Assembly: GCA_903831255.1 (NCBI GenBank)
Contig: CAIKWZ010000059.1
Span: 1-32,704, forward strand
Length of the DNA stretch: 32,704 nucleotides
Direction of reading: 5' to 3'
DNA from: an uncultured Alphaproteobacteria bacterium
GTDB lineage: Bacteria > Pseudomonadota > Alphaproteobacteria > Caulobacterales > Hyphomonadaceae
Part shown: positions 16,612 to 25,655 of the stretch, one piece after another
Numbering within the stretch: position 1 is the first letter of the stretch
Layout of the letters: every line of letters begins with the position of its first letter
Made by a program: the position numbers and the translations under genes
Notes under the pieces: generated by a model
Told to the model about the DNA's origin: nothing
Databases searched by the model: none
What the model saw: only the letters and a program-made list of their open reading frames with translations

Positions 16612-16654
16612 TGACGCGCGGGAACAGGCGACCCAGGCCGAACGTCGACTGTCG

Positions 16655-17128
16655 TCACCACTCGCCAATATTGGGGGCGCTCTTCCACGGTTCGACGAGA
16701 GGTTTGGGCGCCCCTTTCTGGAGAAGCTCAACTGAAATCCCATCCGGCGATCGGACAAACGCCATTCGCCCATCGCGCGGCGGTCGGTTGATGACAACCC
16801 CCATGGACGCCAGCTTCTCAACAGCCGCGTAGATATCCGATACCTGATAGGCAAGGTGGCCAAAGTTTCGGCCGCCTGAGTACTCGGTTTCATCCCAATT
16901 GTGCGTGAGCTCGATCATGGGCAAACCGGGAGCGAGCGAGGATGTTAGAGGCGTCTCCATCCCGTAACGCTCCAGGTCCGTCGGTGATGCAAGAAAGATC
17001 AGAGTGAATCGTCCTGCCGAATGGTCCGATCGGCGCACCTCTTTTAATCCAAGGCCATCGCAGAAAAAGGCCAAGGCGGCATCGAGGTCGCCAATTCTCA
17101 ACATCGTATGCAGATACTCGATTGTCAT
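16655..17128 (-). CDS. gloA: Lactoylglutathione lyase (glyoxalase I)
   Basis: A 157-residue VOC-fold enzyme closely following E. coli GloA: YLHTMLRIGDLDAALAFF, MIELTHNWDETEYSGG, NFGHLAYQV, RSPDGISVELLQK. These supply the four metal ligands His (HTMLR), Glu (IELTHN), His (FGHLA) and Glu (SVELL). It isomerises the methylglyoxal-glutathione hemithioacetal to S-lactoylglutathione. A C-terminal extension (PLVEPWKSAPNIGEW) is typical of alphaproteobacterial members. The ATG at 17128 has GAAGGAA eight bases upstream, overlapping the stop codon of the DUF2244 gene 13 bases away. The two are therefore likely co-translated. Confidence 0.93.
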   Translation of the reverse strand: MTIEYLHTMLRIGDLDAALAFFCDGLGLKEVRRSDHSAGRFTLIFLASPTDLERYGMETPLTSSLAPGLPMIELTHNWDETEYSGGRNFGHLAYQVSDIYAAVEKLASMGVVINRPPRDGRMAFVRSPDGISVELLQKGAPKPLVEPWKSAPNIGEW

Positions 17129-17136
17129 CCGGGACG

Positions 17137-17143
17137 TTCCTTC
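17137..17143 (-). promoter_or_regulatory. Ribosome binding site of gloA
   Basis: GAAGGAA on the minus strand, eight bases before the ATG at 17128, overlapping the TGA of the upstream DUF2244 gene. It decides the start against a longer frame open to 17203. Confidence 0.6.
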
Positions 17144-17627
17144 AATACGAAACCTGACGGGTCGCTTCCCTGAGCGCGAGCCGCAACCGCCTGGCGAGAT
17201 CACGTCGTTCGCTGTCGGTCAGACAATCGCCTATTGCAACTTCATCGTTCGGCCCCCGGATGCGCAACACTCCAGCCCGACCGGCGTCTATGATCTCCAC
17301 ACTCCTTAATGGCGCCGGAATTCTCTTCGAACGGACCCGCTCCGCGTCGTCGACATAATCGATTTCCACGGCCCGCGAGGTCACGCGCACATGCGTCCGG
17401 ACACTTCTACTCCGAATGACACGCTTGAAACAAATAAAGAGAAGCAGGATCTCCCCGCCCAGAAATCCCGCCACCGGGTACGCCCCGACGACTAAGAACA
17501 CACTGGCGAGAGCGAGACTCCAGGCGCCGATAAGCGTCATCATCCATCGAAAACCCGTCGGGCTCAGCGACCGGGAGTGCCATAGAACGGCATCCATATA
17601 GACAAAGCTCGATGACATGACGACCAA
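17142..17627 (-). CDS. DUF2244 membrane protein
   Basis: A 161-residue protein fitting DUF2244: the sequence DAVLWHSRSLSPTGFRWMM just before a pair of membrane helices (about residues 28-46 and 49-67, separated by GAYPV), then a cytosolic beta-rich domain (VEIDYVDDAERVRSKRIP ... VLRIRGPNDEVAIGDCLTDSERRDLARRLRLAL). Its function is unknown. Starts at 17627, 17618 or 17597 (MDAVLW) are all possible; the last matches the conserved region best. It is divergent from nth, a pairing seen in many alphaproteobacteria, and is followed by gloA after 13 bases. Confidence 0.82.
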   Translation of the reverse strand: MVVMSSSFVYMDAVLWHSRSLSPTGFRWMMTLIGAWSLALASVFLVVGAYPVAGFLGGEILLLFICFKRVIRSRSVRTHVRVTSRAVEIDYVDDAERVRSKRIPAPLRSVEIIDAGRAGVLRIRGPNDEVAIGDCLTDSERRDLARRLRLALREATRQVSY

Positions 17628-17680
17628 CGGCCTTTGAACGGATCAACGATCCCCCATAGACTGTCGCACGACAACATGAC

Positions 17681-18409
17681 TTGAACCGGGACCCAACCCC
17701 CTTGCGCAAAAAAACTCCCTTAGCACCCGGCGCCGAGCGCGCCCGTCCCAGGCCACGGACCAGGCAGCTCCTGACCCTCGTGGAGACAGCCGAGGTGTTT
17801 GAGCGCCTCGCAGCCGACCGTCCAGACCCACGGACAGAACTCGTCTTCTCAAGCCCGTATACGCTTCTTGTAGCCGTGGTTCTCTCAGCGCAGGCGACAG
17901 ATGTCGCCGTCAATCGAGCAACAGCCGGCCTCTTCCGCGCCGCGGACACACCCCAGAAGATGGTGGAGCTGGGCGAAGACAAAGTGGCGGACCATATCCG
18001 AACCATAGGCCTGTGGAGGATGAAAGCTCGAAACGTGGTCGCCCTTTCTCGGATCCTGATAGACGAGCATGGGGGGATCGTGCCGAAGGATCGCACATGT
18101 CTGGAAAAGCTGCCCGGAGTGGGCCGCAAGACGGCCAGCGTTGTTCTCTCAGAAGCCTTCGGAGAGGCGACAATCGCTGTCGACACCCATGTATTTCGGG
18201 TCGCTAACCGAACTGGCCTGGTCAAGGAAACTTCGCCAGACAAGGTCGAGGCGCGTCTTATGAAACGTACCCCTGAAGCGTATCGCCAAGGCGCCCATCA
18301 CTGGCTCATTCTCCATGGGCGATACACCTGTATTGCCCGACGACCCCGCTGCGGAGACTGCGTCATTTCAGATCTCTGCGTGTACCCCGAGAAGACCGAC
18401 ACAAACTGA
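17681..18409 (+). CDS. nth: Endonuclease III (DNA glycosylase/AP lyase)
   Basis: Nth removes oxidised pyrimidines from DNA and nicks the abasic site. The protein has up to 242 residues with FSSPYTLLVAVVLSAQATD, the helix-hairpin-helix LEKLPGVGRKTASVV with the catalytic Lys, VDTHVFRVANR with the catalytic Asp, and the 4Fe-4S loop C-x6-C-x2-C-x5-C (CIARRPRCGDCVISDLC). The start is uncertain: the first possible codon after the in-frame stop at 17657 is a TTG at 17681, another TTG lies at 17702, and there is no ATG before the core. No ribosome site is visible. It converges with the ATP-grasp gene. Confidence 0.95.
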   Translation: MNRDPTPLRKKTPLAPGAERARPRPRTRQLLTLVETAEVFERLAADRPDPRTELVFSSPYTLLVAVVLSAQATDVAVNRATAGLFRAADTPQKMVELGEDKVADHIRTIGLWRMKARNVVALSRILIDEHGGIVPKDRTCLEKLPGVGRKTASVVLSEAFGEATIAVDTHVFRVANRTGLVKETSPDKVEARLMKRTPEAYRQGAHHWLILHGRYTCIARRPRCGDCVISDLCVYPEKTDTN

Positions 18410-18478
18410 TCCCCCTTCGATGGTCCAAGGGCGCCACGGGCAGTCGGCGATCTGAGCGTTCGGTTCAGATTGAGCCTG

Positions 18479-19369
18479 TCAGCCTGCTGAAAGACGATCG
18501 CTTAAGGCCCGCGCGAACATCTTCCCGAACTGATCTCCAAGGTGCGCGAAGAGAAAAGGCTCAAAAACCTCAAGTTCCATCAGGCGTAAAACGCCGTGAC
18601 TATCACGAACCATGTCGACCCGAGCATAGAGCGGACGTTCCGGCGCCGCGCCTAGAACCTGACGCGCCTGTTCAAGGTCTTTTTCTGTCGGAGTGTAAAG
18701 TGTGGACGTTCCACCAAACCTCGTCTGAATCCGATAATCATCTGGCGCCGGCCTTTTAACCACAGCATGGCTGAACCGACCTTCGACGAAGATAAAGGCA
18801 TACTCTCCCTCATCGCGGATGGAGGACATGAATGGCTGGATCATTCCAGGACGATCAAGAACCCGCCCTTCAGATGGCGGGGATGATCGAGACAAAAGAA
18901 CCTGACCACGCGCGCCTGCGCCAACTTGCCGTTTGACGACCACGGTCTCTGTTTCAAATGCCGCAAACGCGGCCATTACCTCGTTTGCAGTGGGTTCCTC
19001 AGACCATATGGTCGGCACCACTGGCACCCCGGCGGCCTCAAGCTCCTGCAGATATGTCTTTCGACTATTCCAGCGGATAAGGGACAGGGGGTTGAAAACC
19101 GGAACGCCTGCGTCAGTCAGGGATTGCAATAAATCCATGACCGCTTCCGGCTGTTCCTGATAATCCCATACAGTAAGAGGGAGCACCGCCTCCCCTTCAA
19201 ATGAGGAAGGGTCCAAATCTGACCAGACCGCCGATTGAACCCGAATTCCGTAAGGGCGACTCGCGATGTCGAGAAGCTCCGCCTGCCGGTCAACGAGATC
19301 TGCGTCAGAGCGACGATCGGACGCCCCTGGTCTAAGATTGCCCGCCGTGAGGATAAAAGCCGTCTTCAT
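18479..19369 (-). CDS. ATP-grasp domain protein of unknown specificity
   Basis: A 296-residue single-chain ATP-grasp enzyme. The N-terminal part (residues 1-95) resembles a pre-ATP-grasp Rossmann-like domain (LPLTVWDYQEQPE, AGVPVFNPLSLIRWNSRKTYL). The ATP-grasp part has a nucleotide-binding Lys146 (VVVKRQVGAGARG), MIQPFMSSIRDEGEYAFIFVEG, and the acidic metal-binding end ARVDMVRD ... LMELEVFEPFLF (Asp252, Glu265, Glu267). The overall pattern is that of RimK/DcsG-like carboxylate-amine ligases and not of GshB, whose longer fixed motifs are missing. Such enzymes join a carboxylate to an amine, thiol or similar acceptor using ATP. No partner gene suggests the substrate. It is divergent from the PfkB-family kinase. 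Confidence 0.75.
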   Translation of the reverse strand: MKTAFILTAGNLRPGASDRRSDADLVDRQAELLDIASRPYGIRVQSAVWSDLDPSSFEGEAVLPLTVWDYQEQPEAVMDLLQSLTDAGVPVFNPLSLIRWNSRKTYLQELEAAGVPVVPTIWSEEPTANEVMAAFAAFETETVVVKRQVGAGARGQVLLSRSSPPSEGRVLDRPGMIQPFMSSIRDEGEYAFIFVEGRFSHAVVKRPAPDDYRIQTRFGGTSTLYTPTEKDLEQARQVLGAAPERPLYARVDMVRDSHGVLRLMELEVFEPFLFAHLGDQFGKMFARALSDRLSAG

Positions 19370-19455
19370 TTAGGAAAACCCGAACATCTTGCATTAGGAA
19401 ATCGATCAGTCCTAAAGACCACCGTGACGATGTTTCAGGTTGATCGTCCTGATTC

Positions 19456-19461
19456 AAGGAG
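19456..19461 (+). promoter_or_regulatory. Strong ribosome binding site of the PfkB-family kinase
   Basis: AAGGAG seven bases before the ATG at 19469. It fixes the start although the frame is open back to 19235 inside the opposing ATP-grasp gene. Confidence 0.75.
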
Positions 19462-19468
19462 AAAACCG

Positions 19469-20467
19469 ATGGGCGCAGCATACGACGTCGTGGCTCTAGG
19501 AAACGCTATCCTGGACGTTATCGCCCCGGTGGACGATTCGTTTCTGGTGAAACATGAGATTCCCAAGGCGAGAATGAACATGATCGATGAGGCGCGCTGC
19601 GCCTATCTCTACGGTGTGCTTCCCGACAACAGAACCGAAACATCCGGGGGTTCAGCGGGCAATACGATCGCCGGTCTTTGCAGCCTTGGGGCAAGAGCAG
19701 CGTTTCTCGGCAAGGTCGCAGACGATCAGACCGGAGCGATCTATATCTCAGACATGAGGCGCGTCGGAGCTGACTTCTTTGGCGACCCGCTGATCGGTGG
19801 TCCCGCGACGGCCAGATCGATGATTGCAGTGACGCCCGACGGCGAGCGGTCGATGAACACCTTTCTTGGGGCTTCGACGGAGTTTGCAGCGGCCGATGTC
19901 CGCACGGATGTTATCGCGGGGGGAGAATGGCTTTATCTTGAGGGATATCTGTTCGACAAACCGTCGGCACAGCGAGCCTTCGTTCATGCCTGCGAAATAG
20001 CCAAAGCATCTGGGCGTAAAGTTGCGCTGACTTTGTCAGACGTGTTCTGCGTGACGCGTCACCGAAGCAGCTTCATACACCTGGTGAAATCACATGTTGA
20101 TCTTGTTTTCGCCAATGAAAGCGAACTACTCGCGCTTTACGAGACCGAGAGTTTTGACGAAGCGGTCTCCGCCGTGCGCCGGGATAGCCGGCTGGCGGCA
20201 GTCACCCGTTCAGAGCTCGGTTCGGTCGTCATCGCGGAATCCGAAACCTGGACGGCTCCAGCCAATCGAGTGGATAAAGTCGTCGACGCCACAGGGGCCG
20301 GGGATCAGTACGCAGCCGGATTTCTGTTCGGACTGACTCACGGCCTGTCTCTCCCGGACTCAGCCAGATTGGGAAACCTTGCAGCGCACGAGGTGATCAC
20401 TCATATCGGGCCGCGTCCCGCAACATCTCTTCACGCGCTGGGCAAGGCGTCAGGCCTCGTCACCTAG
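19469..20467 (+). CDS. PfkB-family carbohydrate/nucleoside kinase, probably adenosine kinase
   Basis: A 332-residue ribokinase-fold enzyme. It starts MGAAYDVVALGNAILDVIAPV and has SGGSAGNTIAGLCSLGARAAFLGKVADD (substrate lid region), VFANESELLAL, and the signature DATGAGDQYAAGFLFGLTHG with the catalytic Asp in GAGD. Alphaproteobacterial homologues of this exact pattern are usually annotated adenosine kinase (ATP + adenosine to AMP), and that is my first choice; a sugar kinase role cannot be excluded from sequence alone. The start is set by AAGGAG at 19456-19461. It is divergent from the ATP-grasp gene across 99 bp and converges on hslU. Confidence 0.85.
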   Translation: MGAAYDVVALGNAILDVIAPVDDSFLVKHEIPKARMNMIDEARCAYLYGVLPDNRTETSGGSAGNTIAGLCSLGARAAFLGKVADDQTGAIYISDMRRVGADFFGDPLIGGPATARSMIAVTPDGERSMNTFLGASTEFAAADVRTDVIAGGEWLYLEGYLFDKPSAQRAFVHACEIAKASGRKVALTLSDVFCVTRHRSSFIHLVKSHVDLVFANESELLALYETESFDEAVSAVRRDSRLAAVTRSELGSVVIAESETWTAPANRVDKVVDATGAGDQYAAGFLFGLTHGLSLPDSARLGNLAAHEVITHIGPRPATSLHALGKASGLVT

Positions 20468-20499
20468 GACAAACATCTCCCCAGGGTCCCAAACACCGT

Positions 20500-21807
20500 T
20501 TAAAGAATGTATTTGGACGCCTCGGGATCGTCGACAAGCGACGAGAGGCGCTCGAACACATAGGTGGCTGAGATCACAATATTCTGTCCTTCAGACTGAG
20601 GGGCATGAAAGCTGACCTCCTCGAGGAGGCGCTCCATGACCGTCTGAAGACGACGTCCGCCAATATTCTCAAGTCGATCGTTGGCGGCAACGGCAATCTC
20701 GGCGATCGCGTCGATGGCTTCCGGCTCGAAGGAGAGGCTGACATTTTCTGTAGCGAGAAGCTGCGTGTATTGAAGCGTAAGGTTCGCTTCCGGCTCGGTC
20801 AGGATCCGCCGGAAATCGTCCTTTCCCAGGGGATGAAGCTCGACACGTATCGGCAGTCGCCCCTGCAGTTCTGGCAGAAGGTCGGACGGTTTGGACACGT
20901 GAAACGCACCCGAGGCGATAAAGAGGATGAAATCGGTCCGTACCTGCCCATACTTGGTTGAGACCGTTGTGCCTTCAATGAGGGGCAGCAGATCTCTCTG
21001 GACCCCCTCCCGCGAGATGTCGGTTCCACCCCTCTCGGCTCTGACCGCTATTTTGTCGATCTCATCCAGAAAGACGATTCCCTCCTCTTCGGTGAGCTGG
21101 ATGGCCTCTTTCGCCACGGCATCAGGATCGAGGAGCTTGTCGCCCTCTTCGACCAGAAGCGGTTTGAACGCCTCTCGCACCTTAAGGCGCACGCGACGGG
21201 TTCGCGTTCCGAATCCTTTGGTCAGAAGCTCGCCAAGATTCATCATGCCTACATTGGATCCCGGCTGGCCAGGGATCTCAAACCCTCCAAGCGCGGGAGA
21301 GGCTTCCGCCAGATCTACGTCGATATCCTTGTCGTCAAGTTCGCCTCGCCTAAGCTTCTGGCGAAAGGCCTCCCTAGTCGACGGCTGCGCTCCGGCTCCA
21401 ACGAGACTTGTCAAAACTCGTTCCTCCGCTGCTTCATGCGCTCGGGTCTGCAGCTGACGGCGATGACTGTCTCTAACCATCGTCACCGCCGCTTCGATAA
21501 GATCGCGGACTATCTGCTCGACATCCCGACCAACATATCCGACCTCGGTGAACTTAGTTGCCTCAACCTTCAGAAATGGGGCGCGGACCAGCTTGGCCAA
21601 ACGTCTGGCGATTTCCGTTTTCCCGACGCCTGTCGGCCCAATAAGGAGTATATTCTTGGGCGTCACCTCTGAACGAAGGCTTTCAGGAAGCCGCTTTCGC
21701 CGCCATCTGCTTCGCAGCGCCAGGGCGACAGACCGTTTGGCCTCCGCCTGACCGACGATATGTCTATCGAGTTCTGCGACTATCTCTTTTGGTGTCAGAT
21801 CCGACAT
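20500..21807 (-). CDS. hslU: ATP-dependent protease ATPase subunit HslU (ClpY)
   Basis: A 435-residue AAA+ unfoldase that feeds substrates to HslV. It begins [20 protein letters not shown] and has Walker [19 protein letters not shown], the pore-loop region [14 protein letters not shown] (GYVG motif), Walker [12 protein letters not shown] and sensor/arginine regions [15 protein letters not shown]. The inserted I domain (about residues 110-230) is present. The ATG at 21807 is the family start; an upstream ATG at 21846 adds 13 non-conserved residues. It follows hslV by 150 bp on the same strand. Confidence 0.97.
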   Translation of the reverse strand: MSDLTPKEIVAELDRHIVGQAEAKRSVALALRSRWRRKRLPESLRSEVTPKNILLIGPTGVGKTEIARRLAKLVRAPFLKVEATKFTEVGYVGRDVEQIVRDLIEAAVTMVRDSHRRQLQTRAHEAAEERVLTSLVGAGAQPSTREAFRQKLRRGELDDKDIDVDLAEASPALGGFEIPGQPGSNVGMMNLGELLTKGFGTRTRRVRLKVREAFKPLLVEEGDKLLDPDAVAKEAIQLTEEEGIVFLDEIDKIAVRAERGGTDISREGVQRDLLPLIEGTTVSTKYGQVRTDFILFIASGAFHVSKPSDLLPELQGRLPIRVELHPLGKDDFRRILTEPEANLTLQYTQLLATENVSLSFEPEAIDAIAEIAVAANDRLENIGGRRLQTVMERLLEEVSFHAPQSEGQNIVISATYVFERLSSLVDDPEASKYIL

Positions 21808-21957
21808 GAAGCCTATTCCGGAAACAAGATTACTAAACAGGGACACCGCACTTACAGGGCAAGGCCGCCGGCGATCCTATGGTGACCGTTCAAAGGTGAA
21901 GTCTCCTGCGATCGTCACTCGCAGCTGAACGAATGGAGCTGGGGTAAACGGCGATGA

Positions 21958-22518
21958 TCATTCTGCCGACCGGGCGCCGATCGTTTCGAGCACTAGATTA
22001 TTGTTCGTATAAACGCATATCTCCGAGGCGATCTGCATCGCTTGCCTCGCAATCTTTTCAGGGTCGGGTTCATACTCGTACAATGCCCTCGCTGCGGCGA
22101 GGGCGTAGTTTCCTCCAGATCCGATTGCGGCGACTGGGTGCTCCGGCTCAAGAACATCTCCGCGGCCAGTCAGGATGAGGAGGTTGGCGGCGTCGCCGAC
22201 TATAATCAGAGCGTCCAGATTCCTAAGGTAACGATCCGTTCTCCAATCTTTCGCCAGCTCCACGCTGGCTTTGAGGAGATTGGCAGGGAATCGTTCCAGC
22301 TTCTGCTCCAATCGTTCAAACAGAGCGAATGCATCCGCCGTGGCGCCAGCGAAGCCCGTAATGATTTCTCCGCGTTCGCCCAATCGGCGAACCTTTTTCG
22401 CGTTCCCCTTCATGACGGCATCTCCCATGGAGACCTGACCATCACCCACGATAACCAACTTCCCAGACTTTCTGACCGCCAGGATGGTGGTTGAGTGCCA
22501 TTCAGCCGATTTGGTCAT
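21958..22518 (-). CDS. hslV: ATP-dependent protease subunit HslV (ClpQ)
   Basis: A 186-residue threonine protease that forms a double hexamer with HslU caps. The conserved [21 protein letters not shown] identifies the catalytic Thr as Thr10, exposed after removal of a nine-residue propeptide (MTKSAEWHS). [45 protein letters not shown] and [17 protein letters not shown] follow. The ATG at 22518 is chosen over 22665. Directly upstream is a tandem repeat of ACGGAAACG that supplies the purine-rich ribosome site. The gene is divergent from hisB. Confidence 0.97.
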   Translation of the reverse strand: MTKSAEWHSTTILAVRKSGKLVIVGDGQVSMGDAVMKGNAKKVRRLGERGEIITGFAGATADAFALFERLEQKLERFPANLLKASVELAKDWRTDRYLRNLDALIIVGDAANLLILTGRGDVLEPEHPVAAIGSGGNYALAAARALYEYEPDPEKIARQAMQIASEICVYTNNNLVLETIGARSAE

Positions 22519-22523
22519 AGGTT

Positions 22524-22541
22524 CGTTTCCGTCGTTTCCGT
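22524..22541 (-). repeat. Tandem 9-bp repeat at the hslV ribosome binding site
   Basis: Two adjacent exact copies of ACGGAAACG (minus strand; 22533-22541 and 22524-22532) end five bases before the hslV ATG. Each has a GGAA core, giving two tandem weak Shine-Dalgarno elements. Confidence 0.6.
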
Positions 22542-22770
22542 CAGCTCGACAGCTAGGGCCTGATCGCGACGTGCGCAACGGAATTGCGATAGGCGGCTGC
22601 GATGGTCGCCATCTCCCAAAACGGCCCTTCCCGGCTGGCGCACCAGCTTGCGAAGGATTAAGCAATAGCAGCTAGAGAGACGGGTCAACTCTCAGAATAT
22701 CGCGCGCCAGGAGCGGTTGAACTGAGGGGCCGACAGGCCACTTTTGGACCATAGGGATACGCAGGGCGAC

Positions 22771-23370
22771 ATGAGCCAGTTTGTAAGATCAGCTGCAGCA
22801 AACCGGGCGACGCGCGAAACACGCATCTCCCTGAGTGTGAATATCGACGGGCATGGCGTTTCCGAGATCAGCACGGGTGTCGGATTTTTTGACCACATGC
22901 TCGAGAGTTTCTCAAAGCATTCTGCAATAGACCTGAGCCTGAAAGCGGAGGGGGACCTCCATGTCGACGCCCATCACACCGTTGAGGATGTCGGGATCGT
23001 CCTTGGGCAGACCATAAGAGAGGCCGCCGGGTCCTACTCTGGGATCACGCGTTTTGGTCACAGCTACGTTCCGATGGATGAAACGCTGGTGCGGGCGTCC
23101 GTCGACTTGTGCAATCGTCCTTACCTGATCTGGCGGGTGGCGTTTGGTCGCGACAAGGTGGGAGACCTTGATACGGAATTGTTCAAGGAGTTCTTCCAGG
23201 CCCTCGCCATGAACTCCGGGGCCTGCCTTCACCTGGAGCTTCTTTACGGCGAAAACTCTCACCACATCGCTGAGGCGTCATTCAAGGCCGCAGCCCGGGC
23301 CTTTAGGTCTGCGCTCGTCATCGATGATAGGTTGAACGGATCGGTTGCCTCAACCAAGGGTTCACTCTAG
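22771..23370 (+). CDS. hisB: Imidazoleglycerol-phosphate dehydratase
   Basis: A 199-residue, single-function HisB (no N-terminal histidinol-phosphatase domain). It dehydrates imidazole glycerol phosphate to imidazole acetol phosphate. Landmarks are RISLSVNIDGHGVSEISTGVGFFDHMLES, the metal-binding DAHHTVEDVGIVLG, and ENSHHIAEASFKAAARAFR. The ATG at 22771 has a CAGGGCG upstream; an earlier ATG at 22744 adds nine non-conserved residues. First gene of hisB-hisH-hisA-hisF-hisE. The 252-bp gap to the divergent hslV must hold both promoters; no clear match was found. Confidence 0.96.
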   Translation: MSQFVRSAAANRATRETRISLSVNIDGHGVSEISTGVGFFDHMLESFSKHSAIDLSLKAEGDLHVDAHHTVEDVGIVLGQTIREAAGSYSGITRFGHSYVPMDETLVRASVDLCNRPYLIWRVAFGRDKVGDLDTELFKEFFQALAMNSGACLHLELLYGENSHHIAEASFKAAARAFRSALVIDDRLNGSVASTKGSL

Positions 23371-23414
23371 GGGGAAACGCGAAGCCAGCAGCTTTTGTAC
23401 GTTCAAGAAAATCC

Positions 23415-24062
23415 ATGACGCGAATTGCAATAGTGGACTACGGATCCGGAAATGTGCGGTCCGTACGAAAGGCTCTCGAGCGAGCCGCCTTGTCGGGCAC
23501 CGGAAACGTGTCCACGATCGTAACGGACGATCCTGACGAACTGAGGTCTGTCGACGGGATCGTGCTTCCGGGCGTCGGGCACTATGCGGACTGTGCGACA
23601 GCTTTGCGCAACCGGTCAGGGCTTATCGAAGCCATTCACGAAGCGGTGTTCACCCATGGCAGACCGTTCATGGGGATTTGTGTCGGGATGCAGCTCCTGG
23701 CGACCTTCGGCGAGGAAGACCAGATCACACCCGGACTCGACTGGATCTCAGGATCCGTAGGACGACTTCGTCCCACCCCCTCTCATCTTCCCGTCCCCCA
23801 CATGGGCTGGAACACGCTGATCACGGTGAACGACCATCCTGTTCTTGCCGGTTTGGGAGACGGCCCCCACGTTTATTTCACCCACTCGTACGCGATGACT
23901 CCTTTGGAGGAGCAAGACATTGCCGCCCGAACCGATTATGGCGGTTCCATCACTGCTGCGATTGCTCGGGGGCCTTTGTTCGGAACGCAGTTTCATCCGG
24001 AAAAAAGTCAAGCAATCGGCCAGAGGATTCTTGCGAATTTCCTGAACTGGCGGCCCGGATGA
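23415..24062 (+). CDS. hisH: Imidazole glycerol phosphate synthase subunit HisH
   Basis: A 215-residue class I glutamine amidotransferase that supplies ammonia to HisF. The nucleophile is Cys89 in GICVGMQLL, and the other two triad residues are His194 and Glu196 in QFHPEKSQ. The start (MTRIAIVDYGSGNVRSV) is the family start. It lies 44 bp after hisB and 40 bp before hisA. Confidence 0.96.
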   Translation: MTRIAIVDYGSGNVRSVRKALERAALSGTGNVSTIVTDDPDELRSVDGIVLPGVGHYADCATALRNRSGLIEAIHEAVFTHGRPFMGICVGMQLLATFGEEDQITPGLDWISGSVGRLRPTPSHLPVPHMGWNTLITVNDHPVLAGLGDGPHVYFTHSYAMTPLEEQDIAARTDYGGSITAAIARGPLFGTQFHPEKSQAIGQRILANFLNWRPG

Positions 24063-24102
24063 GCAATACAACGGCCCTCACCTCTGACGGAAACTCAACA
24101 TC

Positions 24103-24825
24103 ATGATCCTGTTCCCCGCCATTGATCTGAAAGACGGTCAATGCGTTCGATTGCTTCATGGCCGGATGGATCAGGCCACAACCTTTAATGACAATCCATC
24201 GGAGCAGGCCGCGGCCTTTTTCAGGTTGGGTTTTGATCATCTACATGTTGTCGATCTCAATGGCGCGTTCGCAGGCCATCCTGTGAACGAGGATGCGGTA
24301 GCGGGCATTCTGTCCTCGACAGGCGCACGGGTGCAGTTAGGTGGGGGCATCCGGGATCTCGCCATGATCGAACGGTGGTTAACCGCGGGCGTCTACAGGG
24401 TCGTGCTCGGGACTGCCGCGGTCAGAGATCCTGACCTGGTGAAATCTGCAGCCAGAATGTTTCCGGATCGCATTGCTGTTGGCGTCGACTGTCGGAACGG
24501 TCAGGTTGCGGTAGCGGGCTGGGGTGAGGACACGACTGTCTCGGCCGTTGAGCTAGCCAAGGTCTTTGAGGGTTGCGGGGTGTCCGCCATCATCGTTACA
24601 GACATCGGACGAGACGGAGCAAAAACCGGCGTAAACATCACCCTTACAGGATCGATTGCTGATGCGGTGACAATTCCAGTCGTAGCGTCAGGGGGCGTCA
24701 GAGATGTTCAGGATCTGATTGATCTGAAAAGGCGCACGGGTCGACCTATTGGCGGGGCCATTTTGGGTCGGGCGCTTTATGACGGCGATATCCAACCTGC
24801 CCTCGCTCTTGAGTCGGTGCGCTAG
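24103..24825 (+). CDS. hisA: ProFAR isomerase HisA
   Basis: A 240-residue (beta/alpha)8 barrel enzyme, 1-(5-phosphoribosyl)-5-[(5-phosphoribosylamino)methylideneamino]imidazole-4-carboxamide isomerase. Catalytic Asp8 is in FPAIDLKDGQCVRL. The second catalytic Asp is in IVTDIGRDGAKTG, and phosphate-binding loops are RVQLGGGIRD and VVASGGVRDVQDL. It precedes hisF by 44 bp. Confidence 0.96.
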   Translation: MILFPAIDLKDGQCVRLLHGRMDQATTFNDNPSEQAAAFFRLGFDHLHVVDLNGAFAGHPVNEDAVAGILSSTGARVQLGGGIRDLAMIERWLTAGVYRVVLGTAAVRDPDLVKSAARMFPDRIAVGVDCRNGQVAVAGWGEDTTVSAVELAKVFEGCGVSAIIVTDIGRDGAKTGVNITLTGSIADAVTIPVVASGGVRDVQDLIDLKRRTGRPIGGAILGRALYDGDIQPALALESVR

Positions 24826-24869
24826 CGGAGGGATGACCGAGGTCGTTCCATGAGGCCAGAGAGACTGAC

Positions 24870-25655
24870 ATGCTAAAAGTTAGAGTCATTCCATGCCTGG
24901 ACGTTAAGGACGGACGCACCGTGAAAGGAGTGCAGTTCGTTGATCTGAAAGATGCTGGAGATCCTGTATCCCTCGCCCGCGCCTATGACTCCCAAGGAGC
25001 GGATGAACTCTGCTTTCTCGACATCACAGCGTCTGTAGAAGGACGCGGCGCCATGCTCGAGGTTATTGAGAGAACAGCGGATGAGTGTTTCATGCCCCTG
25101 ACCGTCGGGGGCGGAGTGCGTACCCCTGACGACATGGTCACGATGCTACGAGCGGGGGCGGATAAGGTCGCGATCAATACCGCCGCCGTCATCGAACCCG
25201 AGATCGTATCCGCATGCGCGCGAAAAGTGGGAAGACAGGCGGTGGTTGTTGCGGTCGATGTCCGACGAAGCCCCGAGAGTGGAGATCCAAAGTGGGGCGT
25301 CTATACCCATGGAGGCCGGCGGTCTGCCGGGATCGACGCGATTGAGTTCATCCGAAATGTCGTGTCGCTGGGAGCGGGAGAAATACTCCTCACCTCTATG
25401 GATCGTGACGGCACCAAGGAGGGATATGATCTTCAGCTGCTGCAGGCCGCTCGAAGGGTGTCGTCAGTCCCCATTATTGCGTCCGGTGGGGCTGGAAACG
25501 CCGAGCATATGGCCCAAGCCATCGTCGTAGGCGGGGCAGACGCCGTTTTGGCGGCCTCAATATTTCATTTCGGCGAGGTGAGCGTATCGGAAGCCAAAAA
25601 GGCGATCGCACGAGCTGGCGCACCGGTTCGATTGCCCAGAAAGGAAACCTCATGA
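24870..25655 (+). CDS. hisF: Imidazole glycerol phosphate synthase subunit HisF
   Basis: A 261-residue (beta/alpha)8 barrel that closes the imidazole ring using ammonia from HisH. Catalytic Asp11 is in [15 protein letters not shown], and the second Asp is in [15 protein letters not shown]. Phosphate loops are [13 protein letters not shown] and [13 protein letters not shown]. Its stop overlaps the hisE start by four bases (ATGA at 25652-25655), so the two are translationally coupled. Confidence 0.97.
   Translation: MLKVRVIPCLDVKDGRTVKGVQFVDLKDAGDPVSLARAYDSQGADELCFLDITASVEGRGAMLEVIERTADECFMPLTVGGGVRTPDDMVTMLRAGADKVAINTAAVIEPEIVSACARKVGRQAVVVAVDVRRSPESGDPKWGVYTHGGRRSAGIDAIEFIRNVVSLGAGEILLTSMDRDGTKEGYDLQLLQAARRVSSVPIIASGGAGNAEHMAQAIVVGGADAVLAASIFHFGEVSVSEAKKAIARAGAPVRLPRKETS

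Noticed and set aside
17407-18243. 278-codon minus-strand frame across DUF2244 and nth
   Set aside because: Arg/Ser-rich shadow of two recognised genes; no family resemblance.
18479-19369. Glutathione synthetase gshB
   Set aside because: gshB often lies near rsmI/yraN, and this is an ATP-grasp enzyme, but the sequence lacks GshB-specific motifs and is in a different neighbourhood.
21808-21957. Heat-shock promoter for hslU in the hslV-hslU gap
   Set aside because: A minus-strand CTTTGAA followed by CCATAG was seen, but their spacing is only about six bases, far too short for sigma-32.
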